A DNA stretch of 7,843 nucleotides from Bdellovibrionaceae bacterium UBA2351 (lineage in GTDB: Bacteria; Bdellovibrionota; Bdellovibrionia; Bdellovibrionales; Bdellovibrionaceae): positions 1-7,843 of the forward strand of contig DDTZ01000022.1 of assembly GCA_002344565.1 (NCBI GenBank). The letters are read 5' to 3'. Under the pieces are notes generated by a model that saw nothing but the letters and a program-made list of their open reading frames with translations, was not told the DNA's origin and did no database searches. The translations under genes and the position numbers were made by a program. Positions 4,953 through 7,843 of the stretch are shown here, piece by piece (the stretch's first letter is position 1; every line of letters starts with the position of its first letter).

Positions 4953-6226
4953 AAATTTTTGGCGTTACTGTATTTAATCGCACAACCAAAGAGTTTATTA
5001 AGAAAACCAATAACAATCGCGGAATTGCTTTGATCACTGCGATTGCAGCTCTGTCTTTAATGACCTATTTAGCAATGGAAGTTACGTATGACACGCAAGT
5101 TGAGTATTTAATTAATGCACAACAGATCAATCGCGTTAAGGCCTACTATTCCGCCCGCAGCGGAGTTGATTTATCTTTACTGAGAGTTAAGATTTTTCAA
5201 ACCGTTCAGCAGAAGCTTGGCAAGAACTTACCTTCTAATGGAATGATCGATCAGATTTGGCAATTCCCACTGATTTGGCCACTGGAATTGCCTGATGGTC
5301 TCAATGCGGTCGATAAAGATCAAATCAAAGATAAAACGAAAGAGTCGTTGTTAGATGCCGCATTCGCAACAAAAATTACGGATGAAGGATCGAAAATTGA
5401 TATCACCAATCTAGCCTCACCGTCTGAAACATTACGCGAAATCACCAAGAAACAGTTAGTCGCGCTCTTTGAAAATAAAATCAAGGACGACGAGGAGTTT
5501 TCAAAAAACTACAATGGCTATCGGTTCGATACGCTGGTTAACAATATCGCTGATTGGATGAGTAGTAAAAATGAAAGCTTAAACGGCGGCGATAAAAAAT
5601 CAGGTTATCGCGATCGCGGCACAGATACCTTTCCTCCGAATCGTAACTTTAGAACCATCCAAGAAATTCGCTTGGTCACGGGAATGACGGACGAGTTTTA
5701 TCAAATTCTAGAACCCCAAGTGACGATCTATGGAGTCAAAGGACTTAATCCCAATACGGCCACATCCGCTGTCCTTCAATCAATTGATCCAACGATCACT
5801 AAAGAAATCGCGGCCGAGGTAATCAAACGTCGCACAGACGAACAACTCGGTCCGTTTAAAGATGCGGCCTCATTTTGGCAGTTCCTTGAAGAAAAAGGCG
5901 CACGTCTTTCTATTAACAAAGAAGAGTTTCCGATCAATACCGATAGCTACAGCAGCTTTCGCATCAATGTCATAGGTGAATACGGTGGTTCTAAACGAGA
6001 AATCGATGTGATCACGTTGGATATGAGCAAAGTAGCCGAAGCGATCAACGAAGTTCAGAAAAAAGTAGATGAAAAAAATAATCCTGCCGGTGCGGGACAA
6101 ACGACATCGCCACCAGCAGGAACGCCCGGAGCCACCCCAAATCCTGCCGGAAGCGCAACTCAAAATACAGCCTCGCAACCGCCCGCAAAGGGACCTCCGC
6201 GCATTGTATACTGGAACGAAAAATAG
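4949..6226 (+). CDS. gspK: Type II secretion system tip pseudopilin GspK
   Basis: 425 residues against a usual length of about 320. GspK caps the pseudopilus tip. A 24-residue basic leader ends NNNRG, cleaved before Ile25; the mature start IALIT has Thr, not Glu, at position 5, as is typical for GspK. The helix continues to about 45, followed by YSARSGVDLSL (67-77). The T2SSK alpha domain includes NNIADWMSSKNESLNGG (198-214), where acidic and polar residues match the usual calcium-site region. Then comes the hallmark FRTIQEIRLVTGMTDEFYQ (234-252), and VTIYGVKGLNPNTAT (258-272) leads into a helix-hairpin-helix-like unit (273-318). Residues about 341-370 close the pilin beta part. A Pro/Ala/Gly/Thr tail (about 377-415) follows, with a more conventional end (PPRIVYWNEK). 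This tail accounts for part of the extra length. It is the last gene of the operon, with a terminator 5 bases later. Confidence 0.95.
   Translation: MKIFGVTVFNRTTKEFIKKTNNNRGIALITAIAALSLMTYLAMEVTYDTQVEYLINAQQINRVKAYYSARSGVDLSLLRVKIFQTVQQKLGKNLPSNGMIDQIWQFPLIWPLELPDGLNAVDKDQIKDKTKESLLDAAFATKITDEGSKIDITNLASPSETLREITKKQLVALFENKIKDDEEFSKNYNGYRFDTLVNNIADWMSSKNESLNGGDKKSGYRDRGTDTFPPNRNFRTIQEIRLVTGMTDEFYQILEPQVTIYGVKGLNPNTATSAVLQSIDPTITKEIAAEVIKRRTDEQLGPFKDAASFWQFLEEKGARLSINKEEFPINTDSYSSFRINVIGEYGGSKREIDVITLDMSKVAEAINEVQKKVDEKNNPAGAGQTTSPPAGTPGATPNPAGSATQNTASQPPAKGPPRIVYWNEK
6080..6150 (+). repeat. Short in-frame direct repeat in the gspK tail
   Basis: AATCCTGCCGG occurs at 6080-6090 and 6140-6150, exactly 60 bases (20 codons) apart, so both copies encode NPAG in the same frame. 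It suggests the Pro/Ala/Gly tail grew by small duplications, though low-complexity coding alone could give it. Confidence 0.5.
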
Positions 6227-6231
6227 TACGC

Positions 6232-6254
6232 ATGGTCAGGTGTCTGGCCATTTT
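6232..6254 (+). terminator. Rho-independent terminator of the gsp operon
   Basis: ATGGTCAG (6232-6239) pairs with CTGGCCAT (6244-6251) in an 8-bp stem with one G-T pair and a GTGT loop, followed by a short T-run (6251-6254). It starts 5 bases after the gspK stop. The T-run is short, so termination may be partial. Confidence 0.65.
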
Positions 6255-6290
6255 CGTCACTTTAGTATTTCGCTGCCTCATACTCGCCAT

Positions 6291-6316
6291 TAGGCACTTT
6301 CGCGTGCCCTACTTTT
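6291..6316 (+). terminator. Possible second hairpin between gspK and the 6334 gene
   Basis: TAGGCAC (6291-6297) pairs with GTGCCCTA (6304-6311) as 7 bp with one bulged C and a 6-base loop, followed by CTTTT. It could be a back-up terminator or a structure in the leader of the next gene. Confidence 0.35.
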
Positions 6317-6333
6317 GCAGACTAGTTCGATAG

Positions 6334-6969
6334 ATGACTCGAATCATACAGATCCACTTTAGTCTTTTTATAGTTTTATTTGCCGTGTTGGGTTTTAGCG
6401 AAACGCGTGATTTAACGTCCGTACCCCAACCTGCTATCAACATGCAACGCGAATACGTCAAAATTGATACTGAAAATAGCGTCATCGATGACTACTTCGA
6501 CGATGAACAAAGAGACAAAGCCGAGTTGGTAATAAAAGACGGACTGTTATATAGAAAGCGGAATGGCAAACTCGCTTCGTTTTGGCTTTCCCGAATTTTC
6601 TCGATTGATCCGAATGGACGTTTTTTTATCCGTCATGAAAAAAACTATCTGATCGGAACATCCTACTATCATTCTACGTTAACGGCAGGCGGCCCCGTTA
6701 TCCTAGCTGGCCACGCTGTTATTAAGGAAGGTAAACTTGTGCACATCACAAATGGCAGTGGCCACTACAAACCAAATACCCGTGCTGTGTACAAAACGTT
6801 GATCTATTTGCAAGCTCTTGGCGTTGACCTTAGCGATACAATCGTTTCCATCGTCAGACCACCAGATCTGGGCCCAGCGAAAGGCGTCTCGTATAAGGTG
6901 GGTGATTTTTTGGCTCAATATGAATTAAAACTCAGTCGGAACAGTTGCTTAGCTTTCTATCATGACTAA
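6334..6969 (+). CDS. Small exported protein of unknown function with an SGHYKP-type module
   Basis: 211 residues. Residues 1-22 form a probable Sec signal peptide: MTR, a hydrophobic stretch IHFSLFIVLFAVLGF, then a likely cut near FS-ET. It has no lipobox Cys. The mature start is acidic (ENSVIDDYFDDEQRDKAE, 47-64). The core from about 68 to 172 contains FFIRHEKNYLIGTSYYHSTL (97-116), PVILAGHAVIKEGKLVHI (121-138) and TNGSGHYKPNTR (139-150), then a helix VYKTLIYLQALGVDLSD (152-168). The HS-x-L, AGH and SGHYKP pattern recalls modules I have seen in otherwise uncharacterised secreted or effector-like proteobacterial proteins; I cannot name the family or an activity. His113, His127, His137 and His144 are candidate functional residues, by inference only. 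It lies 107 bases after gspK, beyond the terminator, so it is probably its own transcript; no SD is visible. It could be a periplasmic protein or a T2SS substrate. Confidence 0.82.
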   Translation: MTRIIQIHFSLFIVLFAVLGFSETRDLTSVPQPAINMQREYVKIDTENSVIDDYFDDEQRDKAELVIKDGLLYRKRNGKLASFWLSRIFSIDPNGRFFIRHEKNYLIGTSYYHSTLTAGGPVILAGHAVIKEGKLVHITNGSGHYKPNTRAVYKTLIYLQALGVDLSDTIVSIVRPPDLGPAKGVSYKVGDFLAQYELKLSRNSCLAFYHD

Positions 6970-6971
6970 CC

Positions 6972-7000
6972 AACGTCGAACGACAGTTTTTACTTTTTTT
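6972..7000 (+). terminator. Possible intrinsic terminator after the exported-protein gene
   Basis: AACGTC (6972-6977) can pair with GAC-a-GTT (6982-6988, one bulged A) around GAAC, followed by a T-rich tract (6987-7000, 12 T of 14). The stem is weak but the T-tract is strong and lies just after the TAA at 6967-6969. Confidence 0.4.
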
Positions 7001-7001
7001 G

Positions 7002-7030
7002 TTTCCGCACTCAAATTTTGGGATTAGATT
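7002..7030 (+). promoter_or_regulatory. Weak putative promoter of the flavin oxidoreductase gene
   Basis: TAGATT (7025-7030, 4 of 6 to TATAAT) ends 6 bases before the ATG, with TTTCCG (7002-7007, 3 of 6 to TTGACA) 17 bases upstream. There is no SD. The -35 match is poor; the spacing to the ATG, shared with the genes at 248 and 1190, is the main support. Confidence 0.3.
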
Positions 7031-7036
7031 ACCCTC

Positions 7037-7843
7037 ATGAAAAATCTATCGACCGCTAAGATCTCTGTTTTAGACTTAGCTAAAGTTGCCGACGGCAAAA
7101 CCTTAGCTGATACCTATGCTCATTCTAAACAACTCGCACAACACGTAGAAAAACTTGGGTACACGCGATTTTGGTTAGCTGAACACCACAACATTGAAGG
7201 CATCGCAAGCGCAGCGACGTCTATATTGATTGGCTATATCGCCGAACACACGAAAACCATTCGTGTCGGTTCCGGCGGCATCATGCTACCAAATCATTCA
7301 CCATTAATTATTGCCGAACAATTTGGAACCTTAGAATCACTATATCCCGGTCGCATCGATTTAGGATTAGGTCGCGCACCAGGAACAGATCAACAAACCA
7401 TGCGCGCCCTGCGCGGCCGCAACGCTGGCCAAGAAGACGACTTTGGTGATTTAATCGAAGAATTAAATTTTTTGTTTGCACCCGCCGAACCCGGACAAAA
7501 AATCAAAGCGGTTCCAGGAGCCGGAATCAAAGTTCCAAAATATATTTTAGGCTCAAGCCTCTACAGCGCACAGCTAGCCGCCCGCATGGGACTACCCTAT
7601 GCATTCGCCGGCCACTTCGCCCCCGCAATGATGATGCAAGCCTTTGATATTTACCGATCTATGTTTCAACCCTCACAGGACTACAAAGAACCCTACGTCA
7701 TGATGGGCGTTCCGGTGGTAGCGGCCGACACCGATGAAAAAGCAAAATACCTGGCAACAAGTATCCAACAAGCCTTCCTTGGCATCATCAAGGGAAACAG
7801 AAAACTAAATTCACCACCCGTAGACGACATGGACAAAATCTGG
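7037..7843 (+). CDS. yhbW: LLM-class (luciferase-like) flavin-dependent oxidoreductase, YhbW type; 3' end outside window
   Basis: 269 codons are open to the window edge; E. coli YhbW has about 335 residues, so roughly 65 are missing. An in-frame TAG at 7025 makes the ATG at 7037 the first possible start. The family is bacterial-luciferase-like TIM-barrel monooxygenases using reduced flavin; the physiological substrate of YhbW is not established. Recognisable blocks: the opening SVLDLAKVADG (10-20), GYTRFWLAEHHN (41-52), GIASAATSILIGY (55-67), VGSGGIMLPNHSPLIIAEQF (77-96), YPGRIDLGLGRAPGTDQ (103-119), YILGSSLYSAQLAARMGLPY (169-188) and FAGHFAP (190-196). These match YhbW closely as I remember it. 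It has no signal peptide and is likely cytoplasmic. It follows a T-rich possible terminator and has no visible link to secretion. Confidence 0.95.
   Translation, partial: MKNLSTAKISVLDLAKVADGKTLADTYAHSKQLAQHVEKLGYTRFWLAEHHNIEGIASAATSILIGYIAEHTKTIRVGSGGIMLPNHSPLIIAEQFGTLESLYPGRIDLGLGRAPGTDQQTMRALRGRNAGQEDDFGDLIEELNFLFAPAEPGQKIKAVPGAGIKVPKYILGSSLYSAQLAARMGLPYAFAGHFAPAMMMQAFDIYRSMFQPSQDYKEPYVMMGVPVVAADTDEKAKYLATSIQQAFLGIIKGNRKLNSPPVDDMDKIW

Noticed and set aside
1190..6226. Type IV pilus or competence pseudopilus instead of T2SS
   Set aside because: The F-G-H-I-J-K order, the GspG calcium-loop motif, the GspJ signature and a GspK with the helix-hairpin-helix region and no Glu5 are specific to T2SS.
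6069..6293. 74-codon frame overlapping the end of gspK in the +1 frame, starting near an A7 run (6072-6078)
   Set aside because: It might suggest a frameshifted gspK end, but its product is Arg/Pro/His-rich shadow sequence and it reads through the terminator hairpin. The gspK frame itself ends cleanly before the hairpin.
6962..7027. 21-codon frame starting in ATGACTAA, overlapping the stop of the 6334 gene as gspI overlaps gspH
   Set aside because: It is very short, crosses the T-rich probable terminator and has no SD. The shared ATGACTAA is likely chance.

Overview
The window is a compact chromosomal stretch of moderate-to-low GC. Every gene I can support lies on the + strand. Its core is a block of six type II secretion system (T2SS) genes in the classical order gspF-gspG-gspH-gspI-gspJ-gspK (1190-6226). 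They encode the inner-membrane platform protein and all five pseudopilins. The source looks like a Gram-negative bacterium: there is an outer-membrane-type beta-barrel protein, a T2SS and Sec signal peptides. The style (lysine-rich, moderate GC, T2SS proteins with Pro/Ala/Gly tails) reminds me of Bdellovibrio-like predatory bacteria, but that is an impression and no marker gene proves it.

Layout. Bases 2-190 are the C-terminal end of an unrecognised gene. Bases 248-1126 encode a secreted protein of 292 residues that looks like an outer-membrane beta-barrel with a small N-terminal beta domain. Bases 1190-6226 hold gspFGHIJK. gspF is followed by a short gap containing an SD for gspG. A very good sigma70-type promoter (ATGACA-N18-TATAAT) spans the end of gspF, so the major pseudopilin gene and those after it can be transcribed separately. 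From gspG to gspK the genes overlap (47-59 nt depending on the gspH start, then 8, 1 and 4 nt), which indicates translational coupling. A good intrinsic terminator directly follows gspK. Bases 6334-6969 encode a small exported protein of unknown function. Bases 7037-7843 are the first 269 codons of a YhbW-type luciferase-like flavin oxidoreductase that runs off the window.

How the genes work together. GspF sits in the inner membrane and couples the assembly ATPase GspE (not in the window) to growth of the pseudopilus. GspG is the shaft subunit. GspH, GspI, GspJ and GspK form the tip, with GspK lacking the Glu5 of the others as expected. gspC, D, E, L, M and the prepilin peptidase gspO are absent here and must be elsewhere if the system works. 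The beta-barrel protein and the small exported protein flank the operon and could be envelope partners or cargo, but only proximity suggests this.

The points most worth a second look are: the non-ATG start of gspH hidden inside gspG; the internal gspG promoter; -10-like hexamers exactly 6 nt before the ATG of three SD-less genes, suggesting leaderless mRNAs; long low-complexity tails on GspJ and GspK; and the unrecognised exported protein at 6334. I found no tRNA, rRNA, CRISPR array, insertion sequence or phage gene. No gene-free stretch exceeds about 110 bases.
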